From Diplolepis rosae (Eukaryota > Arthropoda > Insecta > Hymenoptera > Diplolepididae), in contig JAPYXD010000484.1 in the NCBI GenBank assembly GCA_030998225.1, positions 496,001 through 560,000 of the forward strand: a stretch of DNA of 64,000 bases, written 5' to 3'. Below the pieces are notes generated by a model. The model saw nothing but the letters and a program-made list of their open reading frames with translations. It was not told the DNA's origin and ran no database searches. A program made the position numbers and the translations under genes. Shown piece after piece: positions 10,286 to 21,551 of this stretch (positions are counted from its first letter, which is position 1; each line of letters starts with the position of its first letter).

Positions 10286-12620
10286 TATTTCTTCGTTTTT
10301 TTTTAAATTTTGCCATGCGAGAAAAATCTGCATAATCTAGTTTACATATTGTGCGTCATGTAGTCCTGAGAAAGTTTAGGTTTTGAAGGGTTGAGGAAAT
10401 CTGGGATTCTGTTCTTTTTTAATTTTATTACATTTTTCCATTAAGTTCTTCAACTCATCTGTGTTTTGTAAATTTTATATACGCCGTCTGTCGCGGAAGA
10501 AAGATATAGCTTTAAGAGGGACTGATATGGCGCTAAAGTGGGGTTATGTATACGGCGCGCGGCTAAAAGTTTTCAAACTCAAAAAATTAAGGGAGAAAAA
10601 ACAGTTGGTGTTAGAATGAGTGGACGTGACAAAGTGCTGTGATGTTTTCTTCTTAAGGTCAGAAACAAACAAATCACTAAATATGTTCAGCGGCGGAAAA
10701 ATCGAATTAGACGAATTTGGAAATGTGATATCTTGATGTGAAACGCAAAATTATTTTTGCGTATCTGTAATGCTTTTCCATATTATTTTCCTAAATTTTT
10801 GCTTTTGCAAAATAGCTAATTATAAATGCGTCACAAGAGCCCTTTTGCTTCACAAAACGTTGTTAAGTCACTTCAGTCGTTGTAGTGACCAACACGTACT
10901 CATACAAATCCCAACGCGTCATTATTGTCTTTTTTGCAACCTTTAGTGTCCTTTAATTAAGTTTCAATCTTTTTGATGCGAACAAGAAGTTCTTTTCAAC
11001 CGAGTGAGTAAAATTCGAAGTTCCTACTCTAGTTTTGCGTTACATACCACAACATCGATTTTTATAAAATACGAGCATACTTACATATTGACGATAAGTC
11101 AAAACCCTTCACTTACAGTTTGTGTTTATAAGACAATAAATATACCAGGATAGTGAATTGGTCAATAGGAACTAATACAGTAATTAAGATAATTTAAGAA
11201 TCATGCCTTTAGTCAAATTAAAAAATTCATCATCTGGGAGTGCATCACATGAGACCCCATACTTTGCAGGATGTTCTTGGACCTTTTTTTGCACATTTAA
11301 AAAAGTAAAACGTTTAACGTCCTTGAATTACACGTATTATAATCTTGTCACAGTCCCGGAGGTACACATTGCGTTCGACACTGGTACCCTGTAGTAACAG
11401 CTACGTACTTATACAAATCTGTTGCAGCATTTTTCCATTCTTAAGAAAGAGAATGACATATAGTAAAGAGCACTACGAATAGCATGTGCAAGGCGGGTTA
11501 ACTGATTTTTATAAAGATTTTTGAAATGTTTGCATGTGAGGCGATTCCGATGGTTACGAAAACAATCTTTTTGTACTGCGGCCTCGGAACTATAGATTTT
11601 GTACATTTTTTGAAGAAGTATTTATACTTCTTCTTTATTAACAAAAATTTGCATGCCGCTTATATATTTAGGTATATGGATAGCATTATGATAGTGTTAC
11701 TATTTTTCATTCCACTTGCATACAGTGTCTGTGAATAGTGACAATATCACAATCAAAGAAATTTTGAGTTATATAATTAGTTATAGAATTATTGGCATCA
11801 ACAATACGACTAATATGGCATTGATCAACATTAATGTTGTATTTGTATTTTAATAAAGTTTTTTTATTTCAATAGTGTTCTGAAAATGTTATATCTAATA
11901 TTATAAAATGATTATATACTTATCATATGTACATTAATTTTCAATATCATATTAACGGATATATGCTCAAGAAATTGTTAAGTTACTACTGGAGAGAATA
12001 TGCCTTCAAAAGTATTTCAAATTTAATGTAGGTAACGAATGAAAGAATGCAAGAAGGTATCTAAAACGATAACCAGGAAACCAAAGCAAGAAGGAAAACA
12101 ATAATTTCTAGAAGGAAGAAAGCAGCTACTTGATATAGCAAAAGTTTATACTGGCGTACACACTTATATTCAGCTCTATTTGACTACATCACTTGTCCAT
12201 AAGTCACTTGGCAATGAATAACAAAATTGGTTTACCAAGTATTTAGGCATTCAATTTTTCTAAATTTCAAATCAGCATGACCTCCTTCTGATATTGAGGA
12301 AGAGAAAGAAAGTTCTGATCAGTTAAATTTTGTTTCCCCAATATCATCCCAAATGAAATTTCGAAATTTTTTTTTCCACTTTGCCCGGCCACGATTCAGA
12401 ACAAGTGCTTGGATGAACTTCAACAATAATAAATCTTCTCTACGTCGGAAACTAATTGCAGGATTGTGCCACTAAGAGTATTCCGGGATACTCTTGCTGT
12501 CAAAATTTGAACTTTTGTTATATGAAAGATCGCCGCTAGTCGATTAATCGAAAGTGATAATAGTGTATCGTGATCCAGAGCTAAAAATCTACTTAATTAA
12601 ATACTAACTAATCAAGGAAA
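10286..12620. other. No gene recognised
   Basis: AT-rich sequence. Apart from the inverted repeat copy at 11337-11396, nothing supportable is seen. Short open frames at 11203-11394 and 11526-11738 have no recognisable motif. Confidence 0.4.
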
Positions 12621-12649
12621 TTCACATCTTGTCGAATCTCAAAACGACC

Positions 12650-12812
12650 TACATATATCTCTCGTCTTTTCAATATGTGATTGACTTATTCTCAAGTAGC
12701 TGGATTCGACATTTTAATAATTATCGATTATATGCGCAAAACAAAAACAATAAAAAATTTAATTTTTTTCGTATGAAGCAAACTGAGTTATTTAACGACT
12801 TGTTTCCATGAG
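12650..12812 (+). repeat. Dispersed repeat, copy 1 (partner 47748-47893)
   Basis: About 150 bp, from TCTCGTCTTTTCAATATGTG to GAGTTATTTAACGACTTGTT, recurs in the same orientation at 47748-47893 with moderate divergence. No coding potential is evident. Confidence 0.6.
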
Positions 12813-13394
12813 GAAATTTATAATAAGTATTTTGATTCAATACAAACTTTAAATATATGTTCTATTATATATAATTACTATGTATTAATATGTTATAAAT
12901 TACATTGAATATCTTAAATAATAAATAATATCTTAATATATTTTTTATTGCTTCAAAAAGTTGTTATTTTTGTTATTGTTATTATTTGTTATTATTATTG
13001 TCAATACAGACTCTTTATGAAAATTATTGTTTCTTACCATTATTATTATCGCAATATTCACAAAGATAGATAATAAATAGTTGACCTGTTATACGAAAAT
13101 CAGAAAAAATATATGATTTCTTGTATTCAATCAATCTTCTTATATTGCAAGCCATGAATATTTACATGTTGATTTTACTGAAAAACACTTGAAAAAGATA
13201 TTTCCAGACTATTGGGAATATAAATGGTAAAAGGGTAAATTAACGCGTTTTTCTCTGCCCATATTTCAAATTTTTCTTACCTTCTTGCATATATGTAAAT
13301 TTACCGTGAGCTTTATTTTTGGTCCTATTTCGTGGACATCGTGCTTTTTTCTGCTTTATATATGTGTTTAATTTTAAAAATTCATGGTTCTCCC
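12813..13394. other. Very AT-rich, simple-sequence region
   Basis: This stretch includes an imperfect (TTATTG/TTATTA)n tract near 12950-13010. No gene is seen. Confidence 0.5.
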
Positions 13395-13512
13395 AGGCAG
13401 ATAATTGAAGAGCAAGAAAAAATCTACCTCGGCCCGAATTCGAACCGGAAACCCACTTGTCATGAGCCAGCTCTATCCGATTACACCACCTAGGTTTGGC
13501 AGATCCTTCCTC
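13395..13512 (-). repeat. tRNA-like SINE head or decayed tRNA-like sequence
   Basis: On the minus strand a box B-like CCGGTTCGAATTCGGG follows a D-arm-like GTGTAATCGGATAGAGC and an anticodon-arm-like segment. Arm pairing is poor and no canonical tRNA fold can be drawn. A tRNA-derived SINE relic is the simplest reading. Confidence 0.4.
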
Positions 13513-14221
13513 GATCCTTGTAGTTCGTAGTTACTACTATTAACATTTTGTAATTCTATGCACATATTTAAAGAAACTCTCTATCCCTTCTATTCTGTTT
13601 ATTTTACCTATTGCCTGTGCCATGTTCATTAATTCTATGAATATAATTGATTTAAATTCCAATTGTTTATATTAACTACTAATCATTGTGTCCGTTACTG
13701 ACTTATCCTCATTCCTAAGCGAGGATCATTTGATCCTAACTCAAAACGAGGAACCTTCGATTAAAGTAAGTATTTACGCAATTGTGACGTAATCACTTTT
13801 TTAAATGATTGCCTTAAAATTTTTCGTTTTAATCTGCATTATTGAAAGTATTTGTCGAATTTGAATATCACAAATTACATTTACAATTTCCAATTTTACT
13901 TAATATAATTTAATTTTGAAACATTTATTTTCGAGGTTTCATTTCCAATATAAACTCGGCAAACTCAATTTTAGAAAATAAATTCGATTGGTCAAGTTCA
14001 CTTTTAACGTTTTATTTGTGAATGTATTCTATGCTGGATAAATAGTAGCACAATGTATTTATCCGTGTCGCTCTCTACAACAGTGTAAACCCTACATGCA
14101 GACTTAGCTCCTTTGGCCGTTGGTTTATAAATATTTTCAGCTGTCGTTTTTAACAGGAAGTCGTCATAAATATCCATGTGCTGATGTAGAATTTTGTGGG
14201 CGTTAAGTTTAATTCTTGTCG
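13513..14221. other. Mostly silent; holds diverged repeat near 13685-13790
   Basis: The sequence around ACTGACTTATCCTCAT (13697) through GAGGATCATTTGATCCTA reappears at 32207-32310, in the same orientation and about 80% alike by eye. An open frame on the minus strand to 14276 overlaps the hAT fragment and is probably non-coding. Confidence 0.4.
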
Positions 14222-14482
14222 TTACTTGTGCGTCAACATTTCTTTCAAAATATCTGGCGAAGCTGAAAATGTACATTTAGCATCTGCATTCGAGTCCGGC
14301 AAGGAACGAATTACATTTGCAAGGGTACATAAATGAGGGAATCGAACGCCGATTTTTGGATCTTCTATGGAAAGTATCTCTTTCCACCATTTATCGAATT
14401 CTAGATCTTTAAGACCGTTAGGATTATTTGTCTTTGAAAGTTGGAGCCATTCTTTGTTTAGCTTGACATCGTCGATTTCCAT
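14222..14482 (-). pseudogene. hAT transposase C-terminal fragment
   Basis: This is a minus-strand frame of about 86 codons. It carries the hAT dimerisation-region pattern: FDKWWKEIL, then RFPHLCTLANVIRSLPDSNA, then the (E/K)xTFSxSPDI block. In related proteins the last block reads ERxFS; here the Glu-Arg is Lys-Cys. A stop follows soon after THK, about where the terminal helix would begin, and no upstream catalytic domain is visible in the window. It is a small relic. Confidence 0.65.
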
Positions 14483-15004
14483 ATTTAATGCTGTAGGTAA
14501 TTCGCAAACTATTTACTTATTTTTCCAAATCATTTCAGTCGATTATGTCGGTCTTCAGAAGAGTGTTTTTTTATATCCCGGTAACTTTCAATTTTTGTAT
14601 TGCCCCTACCGAAGAGCCACACGCCATACACCAATGTGTATTTTTCAGATATTTATTTTAGGGATATTTTCTAAAAATTTCAAAAAAGAAATAAATATCT
14701 TAAACAACATATTTCGTATATTTAAAATTGTCGTATGTTTCGCGCCTCTATTGCACGATGTCGAGAAAGTTGAGAGAAACACAATTCTCAATTTCCACTC
14801 AATAACCGACAGCATGAAATCTGAAAATATACGTGTTACAATCGTGCATCCTCGGCAATTCTCGACTTTCGACGAACCAACAGTACCGAACCCAAGAGCC
14901 GAAGCGAAGCCGAGAGAAAACGAAGAAGCAGTGGCAATCATCCAATTCTCTATTTGCAAGCGTGCAAACAAGCGATGGAGCGGGAATACATCGACAAGAC
15001 GCGT
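14483..15004. other. Unassigned; part matches a dispersed repeat
   Basis: The segment AAATCATTTCAGTCGATTAT (14527) also occurs at the outer end of the composite fold-back at 20137. A long plus-strand frame covers 14367-15089, but its start is antisense to hAT and its end is antisense to a LINE, so it is not accepted as a gene. Confidence 0.4.
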
Positions 15005-15221
15005 TTATATGTGTTGCTTACACGCGGGAAGGTGGTGGGAGAAAAATCTTACGCATTCTGGGATCACTGACCGCAGTAACGGCACGTAACGACACGTCTC
15101 TTCGTCTTTTTTCTTGAAGTGCTTCAGGTACGTGTTAAAATAGCCATGGCCTGAAAGCGCTTGCGGCGGGTAAAAGCCAAAGTCACCGTGCTTTTTTCCA
15201 GCCAGGTGGCAAGCTCCGGGA

Positions 15222-15575
15222 TCAGACTGTGTGACTCCCGGTCTGCTCACCATGCCATCTCGGCTGCCATCTCTCAACGAGTCTGCATCTAGCATGCTTG
15301 CGGATGGATTCCTTTACGCGAGCAATTTCTTCTTCGTTGTTAACACAGGTGTGCTCCTTGTGGAGTAGAAAAGCCTCCTTCCTTTCCTTCGCCAATAAGT
15401 CTGATAGTGGAACGTTTGCCAGGAGCAGTACTGTACTCGTCGACACAGTTCGGTATGCTGAGATAATTCTCATCGCTGCACCTATCTTTGCTGAGAACAG
15501 CCTTTTGTTGATAGCATGGTTGTCAAGGGCACTTGCCAAAACCAGAGCTACATAAAGCAGCTTCGAGTGCACCAC
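15222..15575 (-). pseudogene. R1-type ORF2, post-RT segment
   Basis: This open frame of about 117 codons holds the thumb-to-C-terminal part of an R1-clade ORF2. It includes HSKLLYVALVLASALDN, then ISAYRTVSTSTVLLLANVPL, then DLLAKERKEAF. The same element continues in other frames on both sides. It is a fragment without catalytic residues. Confidence 0.8.
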
Positions 15576-15829
15576 ATTTGCATCATCATCATCCGCAACA
15601 GGTAGTCTGAAATCTGCTTACGCATTATTGCCTCAATGTAGTTCTTCCATCTCACGGTATTGAACGGAATGCGTATGTCAATGCTGACCAATGCGCAGAA
15701 TCCCTTTCGCTTACCAGTTACTCTTTTAACTTTTGTGGCAACGTCTACCACTGCCCGGATGGCGTCTACTGTGGATCTGCCTTTCCTAAAGCATAACTGG
15801 TTCTCCGACAGATTGTTCTCGCCATCCAT
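15548..15829 (-). pseudogene. R1-type ORF2, reverse-transcriptase fingers segment
   Basis: This open frame of about 93 codons contains ENQLCFRKGRSTVDAIRAVV and GFCALVSIDIRIPFNTVRW. It corresponds to RT motifs 2a and A; the expected catalytic pattern around the first Asp is present as SIDIRIPFN instead of the usual DIxxAFN. The frame then runs into QISDYLLRM and a deletion that removes the YADD motif. Confidence 0.82.
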
Positions 15830-16740
15830 ATAACTTTAAAGTCTTTTCACAATCAAATCCTCTAGAAGCTTCCCCATTGTGTCCAATAGACATTTTGGTC
15901 TATAGAATGAAGCTTTATCTGGAGGTTTCTCTCCCTTTCTGAGAAGGTCCTACCTCTGCTTCTTCCAATCCTCGAAGAACCTTTCCACTCGAAGGCAGGA
16001 GTAAAAGGCTTCCAGGATTTCCGTGTACATCATGATCACCTCTTTGAGGATCTCATTTGGCATCCCGTTGATTCCCGGTGCCGTTTTGCTTTTAGCCTTC
16101 CACCCGCTCTCTTTAGTTCCTCGAGTGTAAAAAGCTCCCTACCTTGAATTGTGCAGGAACTTTGGTCCTCTCGCGGGAATGATTCTACCTGTGGAAACAA
16201 GCTTTGCACGATGTGCCTGACCCTATCAGGATTGTCCAGGCCGGGAGTCCTTCTTCTCGTTACCAATCTCTTAGCGACTACTCTAAAGGGGAGACCCCAT
16301 GGGTCCTTATCGACCTCACCGATCAGGACCTTCCAGCACTAATCGGCTTTTCTTCATCGCCCTTTGAACGGGTGAATTTCCGCTGCGCTGTCAGGCATTC
16401 GCGGCGCTGGACAGACAACTGGTCGTTTCACCAGTACATAGAGCTCTTGTTACGCCTGTGTCTCCGACGAGGCATCAAGTGGTCACATGCTGCAATCACT
16501 TTCACCTCGTCACCCACACTAAGTCTTCCAAGAACCTAGCAGACTTCACCCAACCAAGCCCATTTATGAACCTGGTTTTCTCAAGGTATCCCCAAAGCTT
16601 ATCTTTGCTGAGTTGTCTTGTGTTCCAGGAGGGGCTCCTTCCTTTGTCACCGCTTCCTGCGTTCACTGGGTCTAGCGGTTCCTGAATACTGAACGTCAAT
16701 ACACCGGTGATCGCTCAAGGCAGTCACCTCGAGAACGCAC

Positions 16741-17630
16741 CAGTCGCCTATCATTTTATTTATTGTGAATAATATTTGCAGCTTGCAATTTTTGGGCCAT
16801 ATTAAAAAAGTTCAGCTCGACAAACAAATGAAATCGCGAGAATGAAAATTAGTGGCGTTAATCAATCGGGAATAAGGACAGAAAAGTGGACATGCTCTCT
16901 CCCTGTAATGCAGTAGAGATTTAGATTAATTCGTAGGTTTGGAATAATTTTTCAAATTGAATAGCGCCAGAGGTTCGATGAGTTGAATTAATTTGCAGGA
17001 TTGTGATAATTATTTTCAGTTTAAAATCTCTATGTTCGATAAATGGAAATTAAATATAAATCTCCAACCTACGTTTTCGCGTAGGCGAAAACTAAAAACA
17101 AATCTGAATTCGGATCCTACAGCCTCTAAGTAAGCGTCAAAGTCGCTTCTGCACTTGGCGATCTGTCAATCGGAAAATTAGGTATGCGTCCCTCTCCGCG
17201 TCCTCTCTGTCTTCCTTCGAGTCGCTGGGGGAACGCAAAAATGACGGGTATATCGTAACGTCCATATTGCGCGCGCTCTCGAACTCACCGATACTCCGCG
17301 CTTTCGTGTGTGCTCCAACTTTTTGTTTGCTGGGTGGCATCTCTGGTGGCTATTATATAAGTAACAAAATCGAAAATTTGTATACTTCATTTTTTTAAAT
17401 AATGATTGTTAACCTTGGTCACTTTTTACGACATAGAAGCATAGTCAAGTAATTGTTTATAAAATTTGTTGATAACATTTATACATAACGCCCAGCTGAT
17501 CACTTGCGTTCATTAGATATACACATATACACTATTTCTAACTAACAACTGGTTTATAAAATTTATTTATAAAGAAAGAAAGAATAATATTGATGAAAAC
17601 GCTTATTTTATCGCATTATTTATTTATATA
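16741..17630. other. Unassigned; GC-richer patch at 17137-17340
   Basis: A minus-strand frame of 67 codons at 17137-17340 starts at an ATG (MPPSKQKVGAHTKARSIGEF) in locally GC-rich sequence. It has no motif I recognise and no clear splice partner. The remainder is silent. Confidence 0.3.
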
Positions 17631-18045
17631 TGGGAACTCTGCACCAGGCAAATCAACAATCATCGCCTAGTATGCCGAATTTAATCGCGGTCGTGGAAAC
17701 ACCGATGACGCTGAATGCTCTAGTCCAAAATCAGCAGTTGTTCCGGAAAACATAACAAAAGTCCACAAAATAGTTTTGGGCGATCGTAAATTAAAGTTCC
17801 ATGAGATAGCAAACACCTTAAAGATATTAGAAAGTAGTGTGTTTGCCATTTTCCACGAATCTTTGGGGATGCGTAAGTTGTTTTCGACGTGGGTGCCGCG
17901 TTTGCTTACACCCCACCAAAAACAACAACGCCTTGATGATTCAGAGCGCTGTTTGGAGCTGTTCAAGCAAGGCAAAAAGGATTTTCTGCGTCAGCATGTG
18001 ACAATGGATGAAACATGGATATACCACTACAGCTGTTCCAAATAA
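17631..18045 (+). pseudogene. Mariner transposase N-terminal fragment
   Basis: The fragment begins inside the helix-turn-helix domain (GNSAPGKSTII..WYAEF equivalent, frame-broken), followed by KSAVVPENITKVHKIV. From 17776 an open frame runs through LKFHEIANTLKILESSVFAI, WVPRLLTPHQKQQRLDDSER and KKDFLRQHVTMDETWIYHYS, where the first catalytic Asp is kept. The match ends at 18045. The rest of the catalytic domain and both terminal repeats are absent. It belongs to the same family as the copy at 48650-49621. Confidence 0.85.
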
Positions 18046-18310
18046 AAACGTAGTAAGTCGCATTTGCTATAGAGGCGAGAGTCTTGCGAGCCTCCGTTTG
18101 CTCATGGAGATCTCACACAGCCATACGATGCCCCGACTACCGGCGGAGTTTCCCGAACATAGAAACTAATGAGACCTTTGCATTTTCCTCTTTCGCATGT
18201 TTTTTACTTTTTGACAGATTTACAGTTCGACATTTGATACTGATTGATATTCTGAATTGTGCTAATTATAGTAATTGTATTGAGTGAAGGTTTTCCAAAG
18301 GAAATTAAAG

Positions 18311-18446
18311 TACACGGAAAAAAATGTGCAGCTGTCACAAGTATTTTTTAGGTTATATGATCCATATCTATGGTTAGGATAGTTAATAGTATAGCTGGAA
18401 CAGCGATATGTTTCTTTGTACCAGCTACACGTTTTTTTGCGTGTGA
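18311..18446. mobile_element. Small MITE with ~30-bp inverted ends
   Basis: The left end TACACGGAAAAAAATGTGCA continues to GCTG; the reverse complement of the right end reads TCACACGCAAAAAAACGTGT then AGCTGGTACAAAG. About 136 bp, no coding. The target duplication is unclear. Confidence 0.6.
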
Positions 18447-18944
18447 GTATATTTAGAAAAATGCATGTTCGTTTTCACGTGTGACATAATCAACTAATGC
18501 CGGTATTCATAGTCAGGTTTTATTTTTAAAATCATCTGAAAGATACTTACATTTTACTCTTTCCTGAAGTTTTAAGAAAGTCAAAATATATCTCTAAAAG
18601 TACCTACAAATGTTTTTTATGTCCAGTAGAAAAAGTATATTTATTTTGAGGAATGAATGGCGAAAAAAAGGGAAAAAATAAATTATGCGTTCTTGTCAAA
18701 ATACTCTATTGTATTAGATATCATAAAAACATTTATACTGAAAATATCGATGGATTATGAAATTAATACAAAGTAAATATGAAATAAAAACAAAACATGC
18801 ATAAAATAACCAATTTTATTTTATAAGCCAGCGCACTCGATATCGATAATATAACCTCGGAAAATAAATCACTACTACACATAAATTTACACACAAGTGG
18901 ATTAGTAAAATGCTAAACACACACTAACGGTCACAGCCTAATAC
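18447..18944. other. No recognised feature
   Basis: AT-rich sequence without a supportable gene or repeat. Confidence 0.4.
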
Positions 18945-19098
18945 AGACGTGTACTGGCGAAGCCTCGGGACTTTGATTCTCGAGGGGCAATCCTCACCGC
19001 GCCACCTTCCCACTGAGTTTCCACTACTCAATGGGAAGGTGATGCGGTGGGGCTGCTCCTCGAGAGTCAAAATCCCGACGCTTGGCTAGTACACGTCT
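18945..19098. repeat. Fold-back element with ~72-bp arms
   Basis: The arm 18945-19018 (AGACGTGTACTGGCGAAGCC onward) pairs with 19027-19098 over nearly its whole length, leaving a loop of only a few bases. The arms are notably GC-rich compared with the surroundings and would form a strong hairpin. Confidence 0.8.
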
Positions 19099-19286
19099 TT
19101 TCCAATATACACGAAAAATACTCCGATTTTGAGTCTATTTCGGAGCAGAAGATCGTTTACTGTTTTTTTAAAACGTTATATGTCATTAAAAAAATTACAC
19201 GTTTCAAACATACTTTATAGTCTTTATTCTTTGATCTGAAGTCAATATTCACTAAAAAAAAAATTGTCTTCAAAAAATCATTTTCG

Positions 19287-19510
19287 AACGTACTTACCAC
19301 ACTTGGGTCTCTTAAACCCAGGCCTATTTTTGAATAGCTGCCAAAACTAAACTAATGGTCCCAACGGCATGGTAAACATTGTGAAAGGTAGCTTAACTAT
19401 TCAGCTATCGACTAATATTGCTACAGACTCGCTCCCTTTGCGTTTAGGTACATAAAACTTAACTAAAAAGAGGGCTTGGGTCTCGAAGACCCATGTGTGG
19501 TAAGCAAGGG
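19287..19510. mobile_element. piggyBac-like MITE
   Basis: The right end, read inward, is CCCTTGCTTACCACACATGG then GTCTT, next to TTAA at 19511-19514. The left end is a decayed inverted match (CGTACTTACCACACTTGGGT). The CCCTT… end with a TTAA target is typical of piggyBac-related MITEs. There is no ORF. Confidence 0.65.
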
Positions 19511-19514
19511 TTAA

Positions 19515-20133
19515 TGGACTATGGTCCATGAAGCTTATATAATTTTTGCTTTTTTTTAAATATTATGGTAATGTTACATCGTAACAATTTGATTATTCGT
19601 TGTTTTTATCACTCATATTTTTTAATTACATCTCTTTTAAAATAGTACGTTAAGAGACATTCGAAAGAGAAACTAGTTATCAGTTTGACAGCTGAAAGAA
19701 CTTAAGGTTTATAGTTAAAGGTACAATTTGTCTACGTCTACCTTAAGTTTCATTTATGATGCTTTTAAACATAGTTCTATAATTTTATGCCTTTAATCTG
19801 CAGAACCAAACTGCACACACGTTTGTATATGAATAATTGCTTTACTCCATCGACGAATCTGAGGATTAAATCGGTCCTAATTTTTATTACTCTAGACGCC
19901 CTTTGTCTAAATGAGCTGTCTCTGTATATGACATTAAGAGCTCTTACACAGTTTTTCCTTCAACCTTCCATCAGGTCATGCATCCCTTACCAACCCAAAA
20001 AGTGGGACAGACATTTTCCTCATTGTTTACCATTTGCCAATCAACATCAACCTTCTCCCACTTAACTAAACTTCAATCAGCTGATGAATTTGCGTAAAAC
20101 TTCAAACCAGACTCCGTTTTAGAACATAAGTTT
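19515..20133. other. No recognised feature
   Basis: AT-rich. An unremarkable open frame at 19787-20065 has no known motif. Confidence 0.4.
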
Positions 20134-20546
20134 CTTCTGATATTTCTAAATCATTTCAGTCGATTATGTCGATCATTAGAAGAGTGTATCACTGTACGTG
20201 ATAACGGAACTCTACTATATCAACCTTATCAACCTATGATTCAGAATTAATGTAACGTCTCGCAACACTAGATGGAATTTTTTAATTATAATAATACAGA
20301 GCATTCGACCGGCAATCGAAAGGACCTGGGCTCGATACCGAGCGGAGTGGAAGCGTTCCTTTTTTCACAGAAAATTTCTTCAATAATTATAATTAAAAAA
20401 TTCCATCTAGTCTTGCGAGACGTTAAATTAATTCTGAATCATAGGATGATAATGTCGATATAGTAGAGTTCCGTTATCACGTACAGTGATATACATTCTT
20501 CTAATGATCGACATAATCGACTGAAATGATTTAGAAATATCAGAAA
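20134..20546. mobile_element. Composite fold-back element with SINE in the loop
   Basis: Arms of about 160 bp at 20134-20295 and 20383-20546 are inverted copies. Both contain TGATATTTCTAAATCATTTC at the outside and CTAGATGGAATTTTTTAATT at the inside. The loop is a truncated tRNA-like SINE. Fragments of the same arm sequence occur at 14527 and 42545-42690, so this is a repeat family. Confidence 0.75.
20296..20385 (+). repeat. tRNA-headed SINE, 5'-truncated copy
   Basis: The copy starts within the anticodon side (CAGAGCATTCGACCGGCAAT) and includes a box B-like GGCTCGATACC segment and the tail GGAAGCGTTCCTTTTTTCAC. It differs at a single position from the copy at 20630-20717 over their shared ~88 bp. 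Confidence 0.75.
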
Positions 20547-20602
20547 ATAGTTCCCGGTTTATCCGTAGCCAAAATTGGAGTTAAGTTTCTGTGAGAAAAG
20601 TT

Positions 20603-20717
20603 GTGGAACCTCGGTAGCTCACATGACAGAGCATTCGACCGGCAATCGAAAGGACCTGGGCTCGATACCCAGCGGAGTGGAAGCGTTCCTTTTTTCACAG
20701 AAAATTTCTTCAATAAA
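20603..20717 (+). repeat. tRNA-headed SINE copy
   Basis: The head resembles a tRNA. A box A-like TAGCTCACATGACAGAGC is followed by an anticodon arm TTCGA/TCGAA with a seven-base loop CCGGCAA. A T-arm CTGGG/CCCAG then contains a box B-like GGCTCGATACC. It continues into a non-tRNA body ending TTTTTTCACAGAAAATTTCT. There is no acceptor stem, so it is a SINE and not a functional tRNA. Confidence 0.75.
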
Positions 20718-21551
20718 CATAAGTTTCATTCTAACAGTCAACAACTCCTAACGCCGAACAGCCTTGTAAATTTTGATTTCTTTTTAAATTATTGTAACGA
20801 TATAAAATGAAATCCATTAAATAAAGATTACTAAGCAAGTCTTATATGTAACCTGAGTGGATTTAATTAATAACTCATACCACGAAAATTTCACGTAAGT
20901 TCACATACATAATGAACGTAAGAGCTTTTGTAGTATTGTCGCGTAAACTCGCTTGAGAAAATGATGCTTCGATTTGAATAAACCAGCACCACAGTTCATC
21001 TCGATAACATTTGAGTATACGTAGAAGGCGGTAAGACTTAACACGATTTGTTGAGTGTCGAGAATCTACTACAGGAGTCTGGAGATATCGCCTTGCCCGG
21101 AATCACCATAACACGACGTTCACATCATAACTACCAAACGCAATTTTCAAATACGTTTAGTTTTTCAAACAACAGGAATTTGATATTTAAAATTTTCGTA
21201 GACCATTTAGAAATGATATTTTATCAAATTGTAGAAGTAGAAAGTACTTATAATGGCTGACTAACAACTCTATAGCGCAGATATAAATAACTTGATATCA
21301 ATTACGTAAAGCTTAATATATCATCAGACTTGCGTATAATTTCATTACGCAGCACCCCCGCTCCACACGCATCAGAGGTTCTCTGGCTTGGCTACACTAC
21401 ATTGCTCCGACGACCTACTCTAGTCTGAGCTCTACGTATTAACGACCTCAAGCCACCAAGTACACAAAATTCCATGATCACCATCAACTATACTCCTGAA
21501 ATCATGCAATCCTGGAAATATTCAAAACTCATCAATTATAAAGAAAAGAAC
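20718..21551. other. No recognised feature
   Basis: No supportable gene. A 70-codon frame at 21048-21260 has no motif. Confidence 0.4.

Larger units (their letters stand above)
7383..11396. repeat. Inverted repeat pair bounding 4 kb
   Basis: The sequence at 7383-7440 (TTACTACAGGGTACTAG… GTGTACTTCTGGGACCGTG) is present as an inverted, diverged copy at 11337-11396. The outermost bases match best, as in the termini of a DNA transposon. The interior holds two mariner copies and no other recognised gene. No convincing target-site duplication was found. Confidence 0.45.
15005..16740 (-). mobile_element. R1-type non-LTR retrotransposon, broken
   Basis: Read on the minus strand from 16740 down, ORF2 blocks appear in order. 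They are the linker after the endonuclease (LWGYLEKTRFINGLGWVKSA), the start of the reverse transcriptase region (GRELFTLEELKRA), NLSENQLCFRKGRSTVDAIR, and ALVSIDIRIPFNTVRW. After a deletion come VVHSKLLYV-type and ISAYRTVSTSTVLLLA blocks, then HGDFGFYPPQALSGHGYFNT and a decayed Cys-rich knuckle. The YADD region of the polymerase is missing (junction near 15575). Several frameshifts are present. The 5' endonuclease and 3' tail were not found. Confidence 0.85.

Noticed and set aside
14367..15089. 240-codon plus-strand open frame
   Set aside because: Its start is antisense to a hAT transposase fragment and its end antisense to a LINE zinc-knuckle region. The middle has no recognised motif.
17137..17390. 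Possible first exon of a minus-strand gene (MPPSKQKVGAHT…)
   Set aside because: No homology recognised, no donor site that leads to another exon, and two frames are open equally.
17667..17975. 102-codon minus-strand frame
   Set aside because: It is the antisense of the mariner fragment at 17631-18045.
20603..20675. Possible functional tRNA
   Set aside because: The anticodon and T arms look tRNA-like, but there is no acceptor stem, position 33 is not U, and the sequence continues into a SINE body found elsewhere.
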